DNA of 64,000 nt from Candidatus Kosakonia sp. 282A-S69 (GTDB lineage Bacteria; Pseudomonadota; Gammaproteobacteria; Enterobacterales; Enterobacteriaceae), in NCBI RefSeq assembly GCF_029433855.1, contig NZ_JAROAU010000003.1, positions 864,729 to 928,728 of the forward strand, written 5' to 3'. Shown here one piece after another: positions 1-9,458 of this stretch. The notes below the pieces were generated by a model that was given only the letters and a program-made list of their open reading frames with translations, was not told where the DNA came from and searched no databases. The translations under genes were made by a program, and so were the position numbers. Numbering within the stretch: position 1 is the stretch's first letter; every line of letters begins with the position of its first letter.

Positions 1-1
1 C

Positions 2-346
2 TCCAGGATCTTCCGTCGCAGCCATCTTGATAAAACGCATCAGTTTTATGAAAAACATGGCGGAAAAACGATTATTCTCGCGCGTTTTGTACCGATTGTG
101 CGCACTTTTGCACCTTTCGTCGCTGGCATGGGCCATATGTCTTACCGCCATTTCGCCCTCTATAATGTCGTGGGCGCGCTGCTGTGGGTGTTACTTTTCA
201 CCTACGCCGGGTACTTCTTTGGCACCATCCCGATGATTCAGGAGAATCTCAAGCTGATGATTGTCGGAATTATCGTAGTGTCTATACTTCCCGGGGTCTT
301 TGAGATTATCCGCCATCGCCGCGCCGCGTCCCGGCAGACAAAATAA
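2..346 (+). CDS. dedA: DedA family inner-membrane protein, C-terminal part
   Basis: The gene runs in from beyond the left edge. The frame is open from base 2 and ends in TAA at 346, giving the last 114 residues. The visible part has the DedA/SNARE-associated signature ([19 protein letters not shown]), followed by two hydrophobic segments and a basic tail ([11 protein letters not shown]). DedA proteins are multi-pass inner-membrane proteins; several members act as flippases for undecaprenyl phosphate or phospholipids, and the exact substrate of this member is not visible here. The gene lies directly upstream of accD, as in E. coli. Family call is firm; function is inferred from the family. Confidence 0.93.
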   Translation, partial: SRIFRRSHLDKTHQFYEKHGGKTIILARFVPIVRTFAPFVAGMGHMSYRHFALYNVVGALLWVLLFTYAGYFFGTIPMIQENLKLMIVGIIVVSILPGVFEIIRHRRAASRQTK

Positions 347-449
347 TCACCTGTTGGCGGTTCGACCACTTTTTTATCCCAAGTTGCGAACCGTTATGTT
401 TTAATGTGCCCCAGTCAAGGGCTACCAGGTTCATGTAGAAAGGTTATCA

Positions 450-1364
450 ATGAGCTGGATTGAAAGAATTAAAAGCAACATCACCCCCACCCGTAAGGCG
501 AGCATCCCTGAGGGCGTGTGGACAAAATGCGATAGCTGTGGTCAGGTGCTTTACCGCGCCGAACTGGAGCGTAACCTTGAAGTCTGCCCAAAATGTGATC
601 ACCACATGCGGATGTCAGCGCGTAATCGCCTGCATAGCCTGCTGGATGAAGGATCGCTGGTTGAACTGGGCAGCGAACTTGAGCCGAAAGATGTGCTGAA
701 GTTCCGCGACTCGAAAAAGTACAAAGACCGTCTGGCGACAGCCCAGAAAGAGACCGGCGAGAAAGACGCGCTGGTGGTGATGAAGGGCACGCTGCACGGC
801 ATGCCGGTTGTCGCAGCGGCCTTTGAGTTTGCGTTCATGGGCGGTTCGATGGGCTCCGTAGTGGGCGCGCGCTTTGTGCGTGCGGTTGAGCAGGCGCTGG
901 AAGATAACTGCCCGCTGGTCTGCTTCTCCGCTTCCGGCGGGGCGCGCATGCAGGAAGCGCTAATGTCGCTGATGCAGATGGCGAAAACCTCTGCGGCGCT
1001 GGCGAAAATGCAGGAGCGCGGTCTGCCGTACATCTCCGTGCTGACTGACCCGACCATGGGCGGTGTTTCTGCAAGCTTCGCGATGCTGGGCGATCTCAAC
1101 ATCGCTGAGCCGAAGGCGCTGATCGGCTTTGCCGGCCCGCGCGTTATCGAGCAGACCGTGCGCGAGAAACTACCTGCCGGTTTCCAGCGCAGTGAGTTCC
1201 TGATTGAAAAAGGCGCGATCGATATGATCATTCGTCGTCCGGAGCTGCGCTTTAAGCTGGCGCGTATTCTGGCGAAGATGATGAATCTGCCGGCGCCGGA
1301 TGCGGACGATACGCATATCGGCACGGTGGAGACGCCAGAGCCGAATCAGGAAGGCGAAGCCTGA
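450..1364 (+). CDS. accD: Acetyl-CoA carboxylase carboxyltransferase subunit beta
   Basis: The 304-residue protein has the size of E. coli AccD. With AccA it forms the carboxyltransferase half of acetyl-CoA carboxylase, which moves the carboxyl group from biotin-BCCP to acetyl-CoA to make malonyl-CoA, the committed step of fatty acid synthesis in the cytoplasm. The N-terminus carries the four-cysteine zinc ribbon (C27, C30, C46, C49). The crotonase-like core follows with the glycine-rich [11 protein letters not shown] and [13 protein letters not shown] loops. In E. coli the zinc domain also binds acc mRNA for autoregulation. The gene stands 103 bases after dedA, and a terminator-like hairpin follows it before folC. 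Confidence 0.99.
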   Translation: MSWIERIKSNITPTRKASIPEGVWTKCDSCGQVLYRAELERNLEVCPKCDHHMRMSARNRLHSLLDEGSLVELGSELEPKDVLKFRDSKKYKDRLATAQKETGEKDALVVMKGTLHGMPVVAAAFEFAFMGGSMGSVVGARFVRAVEQALEDNCPLVCFSASGGARMQEALMSLMQMAKTSAALAKMQERGLPYISVLTDPTMGGVSASFAMLGDLNIAEPKALIGFAGPRVIEQTVREKLPAGFQRSEFLIEKGAIDMIIRRPELRFKLARILAKMMNLPAPDADDTHIGTVETPEPNQEGEA

Positions 1365-1497
1365 TAATACACGTCACGCTTTCTGCTGCAGGTGCGTTGA
1401 TGCGCCTTGCTTAGCCCGCTCCTCCTCCACACCATGAGCGCGGGATGGCTCTGTGACCACGCGCCAGCAGCGAAAACGAGCATGTGTATACTCATGA

Positions 1498-1531
1498 GGG
1501 CAGGGCCAAAAGGCACTGCCCTTTTGCTTTT
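1498..1531 (+). terminator. Terminator-like hairpin between accD and folC
   Basis: Outer arms GGGCAG and CTGCCC enclose GCC-AAAA-GGC with one internal mismatch, and CTTTTGCTTTTC follows. It probably ends accD transcripts or attenuates readthrough into folC, whose start lies 27 bases downstream. Confidence 0.6.
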
Positions 1532-1557
1532 CAAACCGCACACTATCAACGGGCATC

Positions 1558-2826
1558 ATGGATACTCTCTCTACTCCGCAAGCCACGTCGCCCCTGGCCG
1601 CATGGCTCTCCTATCTGGAACAGCTGCACAGTAAACCTATCGATTTAGGGCTCGATCGCGTAAGCCAGGTGGCGGCGCGGCTGGATGTGCTGCGTCCTGC
1701 ACCCTTTGTCTTTACCGTCGCCGGTACTAACGGCAAAGGCACCACTTGCCGCACGCTGGAGTCGATCCTGCTGGCGGCCGGCTATCGCGTCGGGGTTTAC
1801 AGCTCGCCGCATCTGGTGCGTTACACCGAACGCGTACGCGTGCAGGGCGGGGAACTGGCAGAAAGCGCGCACACCGCTTCCTTCGCGGAAATCGAAGCCG
1901 TGCGTGGCGATATCACGCTAAGCTATTTTGAATTTGGCACCCTGTCGGCGCTGTGGCTGTTTAAACAGGCGCAGCTGGACGTGGTGATCCTCGAAGTGGG
2001 TCTTGGCGGCCGCCTGGACGCCACTAATATGGTTGACGCCGATGTCGCGGTGGTCACCAGCATTGCGCTCGATCACACCGACTGGCTCGGGCCGGATCGC
2101 GAAAGTATTGGCCGAGAAAAAGCAGGCATCTTTCGCGCCGGTAAACCCGCGGTGGTTGGCGAGCCGGATATGCCGCACACCATCGCTGAAGTGGCGCAGG
2201 AGAAGGGCGCGCAGCTGTTGCAGCGTGATGTGGCGTGGCACTACGAGGTTAGCGCTCAGGGCTGGCGTTTTCGCGACGAGCAGGGCGAACTGAGTGAGTT
2301 GCCGCTGCCGCAGGTGCCGCAGCCGAATGCTGCCACTGCGCTGGCTGCGCTGCGTGCCAGTAACCTGGCGGTAAGCGAGCAGGCGATCCGCGACGGCATT
2401 GAGCGGGCGATATTGCCGGGTCGTTTTCAGATTGTGAGTGACTCACCGCGCCTGATCCTCGATGTCGCGCATAATCCTCATGCCGCAAGCTACCTTGCCG
2501 GGCGGCTGGCGGCGCTGCCGAAAAGCGGTCGCGTACTGGCAGTGGTCGGCATGCTGCATGATAAAGACATTAGCGGAACGCTTGCCTGTCTGGAGCCGGT
2601 GGTCGATAGCTGGTATTGTGCCCCTCTGGAGGGTCCGCGCGGCGCGACGGCGGAGCAGCTGCTGGCGAACCTGACGTCGGGGCAAGCATTCCCGGACGTG
2701 ACCCAGGCCTGGCAGGCGGCAATGGCGGAGGCCGGTGCCTGCGATACCGTGCTGGTGTGTGGCTCGTTCCACACCGTAGCGCATGTCATGGAAGCGATGG
2801 AAGCGGGGAGAACCGGTGGCAAGTAA
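1558..2826 (+). CDS. folC: Bifunctional dihydrofolate synthase / folylpolyglutamate synthase
   Basis: The 422-residue protein matches E. coli FolC in length. It is a cytosolic Mur-ligase-family enzyme that joins L-glutamate to dihydropteroate and then adds further glutamates to tetrahydrofolate, using ATP. The ATP-binding loop VAGTNGKGTTCR lies near residue 50. EVGLGGRLDATN near residue 145 and the DVAHNPHA motif in the C-terminal half are typical of the family. The last 11 bases overlap the start of dedD, so the two genes are probably translationally coupled. Confidence 0.99.
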   Translation: MDTLSTPQATSPLAAWLSYLEQLHSKPIDLGLDRVSQVAARLDVLRPAPFVFTVAGTNGKGTTCRTLESILLAAGYRVGVYSSPHLVRYTERVRVQGGELAESAHTASFAEIEAVRGDITLSYFEFGTLSALWLFKQAQLDVVILEVGLGGRLDATNMVDADVAVVTSIALDHTDWLGPDRESIGREKAGIFRAGKPAVVGEPDMPHTIAEVAQEKGAQLLQRDVAWHYEVSAQGWRFRDEQGELSELPLPQVPQPNAATALAALRASNLAVSEQAIRDGIERAILPGRFQIVSDSPRLILDVAHNPHAASYLAGRLAALPKSGRVLAVVGMLHDKDISGTLACLEPVVDSWYCAPLEGPRGATAEQLLANLTSGQAFPDVTQAWQAAMAEAGACDTVLVCGSFHTVAHVMEAMEAGRTGGK

Positions 2827-3502
2827 GTTTCAGAACCGTTTAATGGGCACCGTTATACTGGTCGCGCTTGGGGTGATTATTCTCCCCGGCCTGCTCGACG
2901 GGCAGAAAAAGCATTATCAGGATGAGTTCGCGGCGATCCCGCTGGTGCCGAAGCCGGGCGATCGCGACGAGCCGGATATGATGCCGGCCGCCACTCAGGC
3001 GCTGCCTGCGCAACCGCCGGAAGGCGCTGCGGAGGAGGTGCGGGCTGGCGACGCCGCCACACCGTCACTTAATGCCTCAAGGCTTGCGGCGAACAGTAAT
3101 CCCGAACCGGAAGTGACCTCCACGCCGGTGACGCCAAAGCCGAAACCTGTTGAAAAGCCGCAGCCTAAACCGCAGCCGCAGCCGCAGCCTGCGCGCGAGC
3201 AGCAGACCGCGGCGAACGAGGCACCGGCTAAAGCGCAGGAGGAGAAGCCAGCCCCGACTGGCAAAGCCTATGTCGTCCAGCTGGGCGCGCTGAAGAACGC
3301 CGATAAAGTGAATGAAGTGGTAAGTAAACTGCGCGCTGCGGGGTATCGCGCTTATACATCGCCGACGACGCCGGTTCAGGGTAAAATCACCCGCATTCTT
3401 GTTGGGCCCGACGCCTCGCGCGATAAGCTCAAAGCGTCGCTTGGCGAACTCAACCAGCTGTCAGGCCTCAATGGCGTGGTGATGAATTACAGCGCCAATT
3501 AA
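2816..3502 (+). CDS. dedD: Cell division protein DedD (SPOR domain)
   Basis: The GTG at 2816 was chosen because it gives the conserved E. coli start (ASKFQNRL); it overlaps folC by 11 bases. The 228 residues comprise a short cytoplasmic end, one membrane helix (GTVILVALGVIILPGLL), and a long periplasmic linker rich in Pro, Lys, Glu and Gln, including a PQPKPQPQPQP stretch. A C-terminal SPOR domain (AYVVQLGALKNADKVNEVV...) ends the protein. SPOR domains bind denuded septal peptidoglycan, and DedD is a non-essential late divisome protein that supports constriction. The low-complexity linker differs most from E. coli, as expected for a flexible tether. Confidence 0.97.
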   Translation: MASKFQNRLMGTVILVALGVIILPGLLDGQKKHYQDEFAAIPLVPKPGDRDEPDMMPAATQALPAQPPEGAAEEVRAGDAATPSLNASRLAANSNPEPEVTSTPVTPKPKPVEKPQPKPQPQPQPAREQQTAANEAPAKAQEEKPAPTGKAYVVQLGALKNADKVNEVVSKLRAAGYRAYTSPTTPVQGKITRILVGPDASRDKLKASLGELNQLSGLNGVVMNYSAN

Positions 3503-3595
3503 CCGCGCAACCCTGCGCTGCTTTGCTGGCAACGGCCCGTAAAACGGGGCAGGGGAGCCTGATAAAAGTGCGGTCGTGAAGGCCAATGTTCTGCT

Positions 3596-3628
3596 GGCGT
3601 TGAATATTTTTTCAGCGCCATTTTTATT
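3596..3628 (+). terminator. Likely terminator of the accD-folC-dedD unit
   Basis: Arms GGCGTTGA and TCAGCGCC form an 8-bp stem with one G-U pair, followed by ATTTTTATTT. It lies 94 bases after the dedD stop and just before the PurR-controlled cvpA promoter. Confidence 0.6.
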
Positions 3629-3650
3629 TCCGCGCGGGAAGGAAATCCCT

Positions 3651-3679
3651 ACGCAAACGTTTTCTTTTTCTGTTAGAAT
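3651..3679 (+). promoter_or_regulatory. PurR operator and promoter of cvpA-purF
   Basis: ACGCAAACGTTTTCTT at 3651-3666 matches the PurR box consensus (ACGCAAACGTTTTCNT). It sits just upstream of a plausible -10 element TAGAAT at 3674-3679. In E. coli, hypoxanthine- or guanine-bound PurR represses cvpA-purF from such a site; the same regulation is inferred here. Confidence 0.88.
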
Positions 3680-3722
3680 GCGCCCCGAACTGGATGACAG
3701 GGCGTAAAATCGTGGGACATAT

Positions 3723-4211
3723 ATGGTCTGGATTGATTATGCCATCATCGCGGTGATTGGTTTTTCCTGTCTGGTAAGCCTGATCCGCGGCTTTGTTCGT
3801 GAAGCGTTATCGCTGGTGACATGGGGTTGTGCTTTCTTTGTCGCCAGCCATTACTACACTTACCTGTCAGTCTGGTTCACGGGCTTTGAAGAGGAACTGG
3901 TACGTAATGGAATTGCCATCGCGGTGCTGTTTATCGCGACGTTAATTGTGGGCGCTATCGTTAACTACGTTATCGGTACGCTGGTGGAGAAAACCGGCCT
4001 GTCGGGTACAGACAGGGTGTTGGGGATCTGTTTTGGTGCGCTTCGCGGCGTGCTGATCGTCGCCGCCATTCTGTTCTTTCTGGATACCTTTACAGGTCTG
4101 TCGAAAAGCGAAGACTGGCAAAAGTCGCAGCTTATCCCGCAATTCAGCTTCATCATCAGGTGGTTCTTTGACTATCTGCAAAGCTCGTCGAGTTTCTTGC
4201 CCAGGGCTTAA
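3723..4211 (+). CDS. cvpA: CvpA, inner-membrane protein needed for colicin V production
   Basis: The 162-residue protein has the E. coli CvpA length and four predicted membrane helices (about residues 5-20, 26-45, 62-88 and 102-122). CvpA is required for colicin V export or production and has been linked to envelope homeostasis; its molecular activity is not established. It is the first gene of the purF transcription unit and lies downstream of the PurR box, which explains purine control of an unrelated membrane protein. Confidence 0.97.
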   Translation: MVWIDYAIIAVIGFSCLVSLIRGFVREALSLVTWGCAFFVASHYYTYLSVWFTGFEEELVRNGIAIAVLFIATLIVGAIVNYVIGTLVEKTGLSGTDRVLGICFGALRGVLIVAAILFFLDTFTGLSKSEDWQKSQLIPQFSFIIRWFFDYLQSSSSFLPRA

Positions 4212-4390
4212 GCCCTGAGATGTGGCTTAGAGTTTGGTTTAACAGGCTGTTTTCTCGGCATTTTGAACCGGGCCAGTGCTGATAATCCTCGCGTGCCAGT
4301 TGTACGCTTCGGTTGTTGCGCACTGTCGCTGTTCAAATTCTTTTTGACGATGACGCCTGGTAAACCAAGCTCTTAACGAGGAAAAGACGT

Positions 4391-5908
4391 ATGTGCGGTA
4401 TTGTCGGTATCGCCGGTTTCATGCCGGTAAACCAGTCGATTTATGACGCGTTGTCGGTGCTGCAGCACCGTGGGCAGGATGCAGCGGGCATCATCACCAT
4501 TGATGCCAATAACTGCTTCCGTCTACGTAAAGCGAACGGCATGGTGAATGATGTTTTCGAAGCCCGCCATATGCAGCGTCTGCAGGGCAATATGGGGATT
4601 GGCCACGTTCGTTACCCCACCGCGGGCAGCTCCAGCGCTTCAGAGGCGCAACCCTTTTACGTTAACTCCCCGTACGGCATCACGCTTGCGCACAATGGCA
4701 ACCTGACCAACGCGCACGAACTGCGGAAAAAGCTGTTCGAAGAGAAGCGTCGCCACATTAACACCACGTCAGATTCTGAAATCCTGCTCAATATTTTCGC
4801 CAGCGAGCTGGATAACTTCCGTCACTATCCGCTCGAAGCGGATAACGTTTTCGCTGCGATTGCTGCGACCAACCGCCAGATCCGCGGTGCCTACGCCTGC
4901 GTGGCGATGATTATCGGTCACGGCATGGTTGCCTTCCGCGACCCGAACGGCATTCGCCCGCTGGTGCTGGGCAAGCGCGAGCTGGGCGATGGCCGCACCG
5001 AATATATGGTGGCCTCCGAGAGCGTGGCGCTTGATACGCTGGGCTTTGAGTTCCTGCGCGATGTCGCGCCGGGCGAAGCGGTCTATATCACCGAGAAAGG
5101 GCAGCTCTACAGCCGGCAGTGCGCGGAAAACCCGGTCAGCAACCCCTGCCTGTTCGAGTACGTCTACTTTGCGCGCCCGGACTCCTTTATCGACAAAATC
5201 TCCGTCTACAGCGCCCGCGTCAATATGGGCATGAAGCTCGGCGAGAAGATCGCCCGCGAGTGGGAAGATCTCGATATCGACGTGGTGATCCCGATCCCTG
5301 AAACCTCCTGCGATATCGCGCTGGAGATCGCCCGAATTCTGGATAAGCCTTACCGTCAGGGTTTTGTGAAAAACCGCTACGTTGGCCGCACTTTTATCAT
5401 GCCGGGCCAGCAGCTGCGCCGTAAATCAGTGCGCCGCAAGCTGAACGCCAACCGCGCCGAGTTCCGCGACAAGAACGTGCTGCTGGTGGATGACTCCATC
5501 GTGCGCGGTACCACTTCAGAGCAGATTATCGAGATGGCGCGCGAAGCCGGGGCGAAGAAGGTTTATCTCGCTTCCGCAGCACCGGAAATTCGCTTCCCGA
5601 ACGTCTACGGCATTGATATGCCGACCGCCAATGAGCTGATTGCACACGGTCGTGAAGTGGATGAAATCCGCCAGATCATCGGTGCCGACGGGCTGATTTT
5701 CCAGGATCTCAACGATCTTATTGATGCCGTACGCGCAGAAAACCCGGATATTCAGCAGTTTGAGTGCTCGGTGTTTAACGGTATTTATGTCACCAGGGAT
5801 GTCGATCAGCAGTACCTCGATTACCTCGACTCCCTGCGTAATGACGATGCCAAAGCGGTACAGCTGCAGAACGAAGTTGAAAGCTTAGAGATGCACAACG
5901 AAGGTTAA
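4391..5908 (+). CDS. purF: Amidophosphoribosyltransferase
   Basis: The 505 residues match the E. coli enzyme in length. It catalyses the first committed step of purine synthesis: glutamine plus PRPP give phosphoribosylamine. Cys2 (MCGIVGIAG), exposed once Met1 is removed, is the glutaminase nucleophile. The PRPP loop [13 protein letters not shown] lies near residues 360-373. The enzyme is cytosolic and feedback-inhibited by purine nucleotides. It follows cvpA after 179 bases that contain no strong terminator, consistent with cotranscription from the PurR-controlled promoter. Confidence 0.99.
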   Translation: MCGIVGIAGFMPVNQSIYDALSVLQHRGQDAAGIITIDANNCFRLRKANGMVNDVFEARHMQRLQGNMGIGHVRYPTAGSSSASEAQPFYVNSPYGITLAHNGNLTNAHELRKKLFEEKRRHINTTSDSEILLNIFASELDNFRHYPLEADNVFAAIAATNRQIRGAYACVAMIIGHGMVAFRDPNGIRPLVLGKRELGDGRTEYMVASESVALDTLGFEFLRDVAPGEAVYITEKGQLYSRQCAENPVSNPCLFEYVYFARPDSFIDKISVYSARVNMGMKLGEKIAREWEDLDIDVVIPIPETSCDIALEIARILDKPYRQGFVKNRYVGRTFIMPGQQLRRKSVRRKLNANRAEFRDKNVLLVDDSIVRGTTSEQIIEMAREAGAKKVYLASAAPEIRFPNVYGIDMPTANELIAHGREVDEIRQIIGADGLIFQDLNDLIDAVRAENPDIQQFECSVFNGIYVTRDVDQQYLDYLDSLRNDDAKAVQLQNEVESLEMHNEG

Positions 5909-5915
5909 TCCCGCC

Positions 5916-5937
5916 GCGCCCCTCGCATGAGGGGCGC
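5916..5937 (+). terminator. GC-rich hairpin after purF
   Basis: GCGCCCCTC and GAGGGGCGC form a perfect 9-bp stem with a GCAT loop seven bases after the purF stop. No U-tract follows, so it is either a 3'-end stabiliser or a weak terminator. Confidence 0.5.
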
Positions 5938-6002
5938 AACTTGTTGCAACACCCTCTATAATCAGGCAAAGTTTGCGCTTATGTTAGCGGGTGGATAAGC
6001 AG

Positions 6003-6584
6003 ATGAAACGACTGATTGTGGGCATTTCCGGCGCCAGCGGCGCAATTTATGGCGTTCGCCTGCTACAGGTGCTGCGCGACGTCGCTGAAGTCGAGACCCA
6101 TCTGGTGATGAGCCAGGCCGCCCGGCAAACGCTCTCCCTTGAGACCGACTACTCCCTGCGCGATGTGCAGGCGCTGGCAAACGTGGTGCATGACGCCCGC
6201 GATATCGCTGCCAACATCTCCTCTGGCTCGTTTAAGACCGCAGGCATGGTGATTCTGCCCTGTTCCATCAAAACCCTCTCCGGCATTGTCCACAGCTACA
6301 CCGATGGGCTGCTGACCCGCGCCGCAGACGTGGTGCTGAAAGAGCGTCGCCCGCTGGTGCTCTGCGTGCGTGAAACACCGCTGCATCTTGGCCATTTGCG
6401 CCTGATGACGCAGGCGGCGGAACTCGGTGCGGTGATCATGCCGCCGGTTCCGGCTTTTTATCATCGGCCACAAAGCGTGATGGATATTGTCGATCAGACC
6501 GTCAATCGCGTTGTGGATCAGTTTGATATCGAACTGCCGGAAGATCTTTTCGCCCGCTGGCAGGGCAGCGATGCTGCAAAATAG
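6003..6584 (+). CDS. ubiX: Flavin prenyltransferase UbiX
   Basis: The enzyme joins dimethylallyl phosphate to FMN, making the prenylated FMN cofactor that UbiD needs to decarboxylate 4-hydroxy-3-polyprenylbenzoate in ubiquinone synthesis. The ATG at 6003 (MKRLIVGISGASGAIYG) is preferred over the in-frame GTG 12 bases upstream: it matches the E. coli N-terminus and has GGTGG at a proper distance. The 193 residues contain the flavin-binding GISGASG loop and the family motif LPCSIKTLSGIVHS. A block of about 270 bases with nitrogen-control signals separates it from argT. Confidence 0.97.
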   Translation: MKRLIVGISGASGAIYGVRLLQVLRDVAEVETHLVMSQAARQTLSLETDYSLRDVQALANVVHDARDIAANISSGSFKTAGMVILPCSIKTLSGIVHSYTDGLLTRAADVVLKERRPLVLCVRETPLHLGHLRLMTQAAELGAVIMPPVPAFYHRPQSVMDIVDQTVNRVVDQFDIELPEDLFARWQGSDAAK

Positions 6585-6774
6585 TGCAACGTATCGCCGG
6601 ATGCGCTTTTTTAGGGCAATTTTGTAAGCGCGATCATATCCTCAACATTTAATCCTCTTTTCCCCCGCTTACTGCTGCGGTTCGTTCCGCAGACCTGCTA
6701 TCTTTCATCACTACGGTCAATCTGCAACGTTTTATTAACAAATCCCGCACGGCGTTACTGCACGGTCGGGAAAG

Positions 6775-6790
6775 TGGCATAAGACATGCA
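6775..6790 (+). promoter_or_regulatory. Sigma54 (-24/-12) promoter of argT
   Basis: TGGCATAAGACATGCA places GG and GC exactly 10 bases apart, the sigma54 spacing. It lies 68 bases upstream of the argT start. In Salmonella and E. coli the argT promoter is activated by NtrC under nitrogen limitation. A convincing NtrC dimer site was not identified by eye; TGCACGG at 6760-6766 could be one half-site. Confidence 0.7.
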
Positions 6791-6857
6791 AGGCTACTGG
6801 CTGCAACACACAACACAACGCACCACACAATAAAAACAGCACACTTGAGGGTAATGT

Positions 6858-7640
6858 ATGAAGAAGACGGTCCTCGCTCTCTCTTTACTGCTGGGGCTCT
6901 CCGCCACCGCCAGCGTTTATGCAGCGCTTCCCCAGACAGTCCGTATCGGCACCGATGCCACCTATGCACCTTTCTCCTCGAAGGATGCGAAAGGGGAATT
7001 TGTGGGCTTTGATATCGATCTTGGTAATGAGATGTGCAAACGCATGCAGGTGAAGTGCACCTGGGTCGGCAGCGATTTTGATGCCCTGATCCCCTCTCTG
7101 AAAGCGAAGAAGATTGACGCTATTATCTCGTCGCTCTCCATTACCGAAAAACGCCAACAGGAGATTGCCTTCTCTGAGAAGCTCTACGCGGCAGATTCAC
7201 GCCTGATTGCAGCCAAAGGTTCGCCTATCAAACCCACGCTGGAGTCACTGAAAGGTAAGCACGTTGGCGTGCTGCAAGGCTCGACGCAGGAAGGTTACGC
7301 TAACGATAACTGGCGCAGTAAAGGCATCGACGTGGTGGCCTATCAGAACCAGGATCAGATCTACTCTGACCTGGCTGCTGGTCGCCTTGACGCGGCGTTC
7401 CAGGATGAAGTGGCCGCCAGCGAAGGCTTCCTGAAACAGCCTGCGGGCAAAGAGTTTGCCTTTGCAGGCCCGTCGGTAAAAGACAAAAAGTACTTTGGCG
7501 ACGGCACCGGGATTGGTCTGCGTAAAGATGATACCGAGCTGAAAGCGGCGTTCGATAAAGCCTTTACCGAGCTGCGTAAAGATGGAACCTACGACAAGCT
7601 CGCCAAAAAGTATTTCGACTTTAACGTCTACGGCGAGTAA
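6858..7640 (+). CDS. argT: Lysine/arginine/ornithine-binding periplasmic protein
   Basis: The 260-residue precursor has a Sec signal peptide of about 22 residues (hydrophobic core [13 protein letters not shown], probable cleavage after SVYA). The mature part begins [19 protein letters not shown], typical of the polar amino-acid solute-binding family. It delivers basic amino acids to the HisQMP2 membrane complex encoded just downstream. It is closely similar to hisJ along its whole length, showing an old tandem duplication. The upstream sigma54 site links it to nitrogen scavenging. ArgT rather than HisJ is called because it is the first gene, as in E. coli. Confidence 0.97.
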   Translation: MKKTVLALSLLLGLSATASVYAALPQTVRIGTDATYAPFSSKDAKGEFVGFDIDLGNEMCKRMQVKCTWVGSDFDALIPSLKAKKIDAIISSLSITEKRQQEIAFSEKLYAADSRLIAAKGSPIKPTLESLKGKHVGVLQGSTQEGYANDNWRSKGIDVVAYQNQDQIYSDLAAGRLDAAFQDEVAASEGFLKQPAGKEFAFAGPSVKDKKYFGDGTGIGLRKDDTELKAAFDKAFTELRKDGTYDKLAKKYFDFNVYGE

Positions 7641-7646
7641 GGCTGT

Positions 7647-7668
7647 ACGGCCCGCGCCCGCGGGCCGT
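7647..7668 (+). terminator. Strong hairpin after argT
   Basis: ACGGCCCGC and GCGGGCCGT form a perfect 9-bp stem with a GCCC loop just after the stop. No U-run follows. It probably protects the argT mRNA 3' end from exonucleases, allowing much more binding protein than membrane subunits. Confidence 0.55.
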
Positions 7669-7680
7669 GAGGGAAAACGG

Positions 7681-7749
7681 TGCGCCATGCGCCTTTCGTG
7701 GCATGGTGCAGCAAGCGGTGTCTGTTCCAGCGTGGTGCAGTGGCTGCAT
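7681..7749 (+). promoter_or_regulatory. Inverted repeat and possible sigma54 promoter ahead of hisJ
   Basis: TGCGCCATGC at 7681-7690 and GCATGGTGCA at 7701-7710 form an imperfect dyad with a 10-base spacer, reminiscent of the GCAC/GTGC arms bound by NtrC. At 7733-7749, TGGTGCAGTGGCTGCAT has GG and GC 10 bases apart, as in sigma54 promoters. A second partial match with a perfect TGGCACG -24 element but a 9-base gap lies near 7840. No single start can be fixed by eye. Confidence 0.35.
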
Positions 7750-7905
7750 CACAATAGTGCAGGGCTGCATAGTTACGCATTCAGATTGCAAAAAAAGTTA
7801 CCCTGCAGCGTTTATCTTTTGCCTTGCCGGGGGAGATGATGGCACGATAACGCACCGTTAAGTTGTGAGAATTCCCTTAGGAAAGACAGTCTGTTGAGGA
7901 TAATG

Positions 7906-8688
7906 ATGAAAAAATTGGTGCTCTCCCTTTCTCTGGTGCTCGCTGTTTCCAGCGTCTCTACTGTATTTGCTGCCATTCCGCAAAAATTACGTATCGGTAC
8001 CGATCCCACTTACGCCCCATTTGAGTCAAAAAATGCGCAGGGTGAGTTGGTCGGTTTCGATATCGATCTGGCAAAAGAGCTCTGTAAGCGCATTAATACG
8101 CAGTGTGTGTTCGTTGAGAACCCGCTGGACGCGCTGATCCCTTCATTAAAAGCGAAGAAAATCGACGCGATCATGTCCTCTCTGTCGATCACTGAAAAGC
8201 GACAGCAGGAGATTGATTTCACCGACAAGCTCTACGCAGCGGATTCCCGTCTGGTGGTAGCAAAAGATTCTGATATCCAGCCTGAGCTGGATAAGCTGAA
8301 AGGCAAACGCATCGGCGTGCTGCAGGGCACCACCCAGGAGACCTATGGCAACGTCCACTGGGCACCGAAGGGGGTCGAAATCGTCTCCTATCAGGGGCAG
8401 GACAATATCTATGCCGACCTGACCGCAGGGCGTATTGACGCCGCGTTCCAGGATGAAGTCGCCGCCAGCGAAGGTTTCCTGAAAACCGCGATGGGCAAAG
8501 CCTATAAATTCGGCGGGCCGTCAATCAAAGATGAGAAGCTGTTTGGCGTCGGCACCGGCATGGGCGTACGCAAAGGCGATAGCGAACTGCGTGACGCGCT
8601 GAATAAAGCCTTTGCCGAGATGCGCGCTGACGGTACTTACGACAAGCTGGCGAAAAAGTATTTCGATTTTAATGTTTACGGTGATTAA
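7906..8688 (+). CDS. hisJ: Histidine-binding periplasmic protein
   Basis: Three start codons stand in a row (TTG 7894, ATG 7903, ATG 7906). The last gives the E. coli N-terminus ([13 protein letters not shown]) and the best spacing from GAGG at 7896-7899. The 260-residue precursor has a signal peptide ending near TVFA and a mature part starting [19 protein letters not shown]. It captures L-histidine in the periplasm and docks on HisQMP2. A hairpin follows its stop, consistent with higher expression than the membrane genes. Confidence 0.97.
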   Translation: MKKLVLSLSLVLAVSSVSTVFAAIPQKLRIGTDPTYAPFESKNAQGELVGFDIDLAKELCKRINTQCVFVENPLDALIPSLKAKKIDAIMSSLSITEKRQQEIDFTDKLYAADSRLVVAKDSDIQPELDKLKGKRIGVLQGTTQETYGNVHWAPKGVEIVSYQGQDNIYADLTAGRIDAAFQDEVAASEGFLKTAMGKAYKFGGPSIKDEKLFGVGTGMGVRKGDSELRDALNKAFAEMRADGTYDKLAKKYFDFNVYGD

Positions 8689-8711
8689 TCCCACACCACA
8701 TTAACGTGCGG

Positions 8712-8731
8712 CCCCTCCTGCAAAGGAGGGG
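8712..8731 (+). terminator. Intercistronic hairpin between hisJ and hisQ
   Basis: CCCCTCCT and AGGAGGGG form a perfect 8-bp stem with a GCAA tetraloop and no U-tract. It is likely an mRNA stabiliser or partial terminator that lowers hisQMP relative to hisJ. Confidence 0.55.
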
Positions 8732-8771
8732 AAGAGACACGGCAAACACCACACACGACAGGACAGGCTGC

Positions 8772-9458
8772 ATGCTGCACGGGTTTTCTCAAGTGATATT
8801 TCAGGGCGCGCTGGTGACCCTCGAGCTGGCGCTCAGTTCCGTGGTGCTGGCGGTGCTGATTGGCCTTGCAGGCGCGGGCGCAAAGCTGTCGAAAAGCCGC
8901 GCGCTGGCGCTGATTTTTGAAGGCTACACCACGCTTATTCGCGGCGTGCCCGATCTGGTGCTGATGCTGCTTATCTTCTACGGTCTGCAAATTGCCCTCA
9001 ACGCCATTACCGACGCGCTCGGCATGGCGCAGCTGGATATCGATCCGATGGTGGCCGGTATTATCACCCTCGGCTTTATTTACGGTGCCTACTTCACCGA
9101 AACCTTTCGCGGTGCTTTTATGGCGGTGCCGAGAGGGCAGATTGAGGCGGCGACCGCGTTTGGCTTTACCGGCCGCCAGGTGTTCCGCCGTATTCTCTTT
9201 CCGGCGATGATGCGCTTTGCTCTGCCGGGGATCGGCAACAACTGGCAGGTGATCCTGAAAGCGACGGCGCTGGTCTCATTACTGGGGCTGGAAGATGTGG
9301 TCAAAGCGACCCAGCTCGCCGGTAAAAGCACCTGGGAGCCGTTCTACTTCGCCATTGTCTGCGGCGCGATCTATCTCATTTTTACCACGGCCTCCAATGG
9401 CGTCCTGCTGCTGCTTGAGCGCCGCTACTCGGTGGGTGTGAAGAGGGCCGACCTGTGA
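8772..9458 (+). CDS. hisQ: Histidine / basic amino acid ABC transporter permease HisQ
   Basis: The ATG at 8772 gives 228 residues beginning MLHGFSQVIFQGALVTLELALS, as in E. coli, rather than the longer open frame. It is an inner-membrane permease with about five helices. The EAA loop that contacts the ATPase is visible (about EAATAFGFTGRQVFRRILFPAMM). It pairs with HisM on a HisP dimer to import histidine, lysine, arginine and ornithine. It overlaps hisM by four bases. Confidence 0.97.
   Translation: MLHGFSQVIFQGALVTLELALSSVVLAVLIGLAGAGAKLSKSRALALIFEGYTTLIRGVPDLVLMLLIFYGLQIALNAITDALGMAQLDIDPMVAGIITLGFIYGAYFTETFRGAFMAVPRGQIEAATAFGFTGRQVFRRILFPAMMRFALPGIGNNWQVILKATALVSLLGLEDVVKATQLAGKSTWEPFYFAIVCGAIYLIFTTASNGVLLLLERRYSVGVKRADL

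Noticed and set aside
599-1324. A 241-codon open frame antisense to accD, and similar long antisense frames over ackA, nuoL, nuoM and nuoN.
   Set aside because: They are mirror frames of GC-rich, well conserved genes; their translations are rich in Arg, His, Gln and Pro and show no domain.
1407-1634. A short frame between accD and folC (75 codons).
   Set aside because: It runs through the terminator and into folC in another frame and has no ribosome site or similarity.
7894-7905. TTG 7894 or ATG 7903 as hisJ start.
   Set aside because: TTG overlaps the Shine-Dalgarno and neither gives the conserved N-terminus or spacing.
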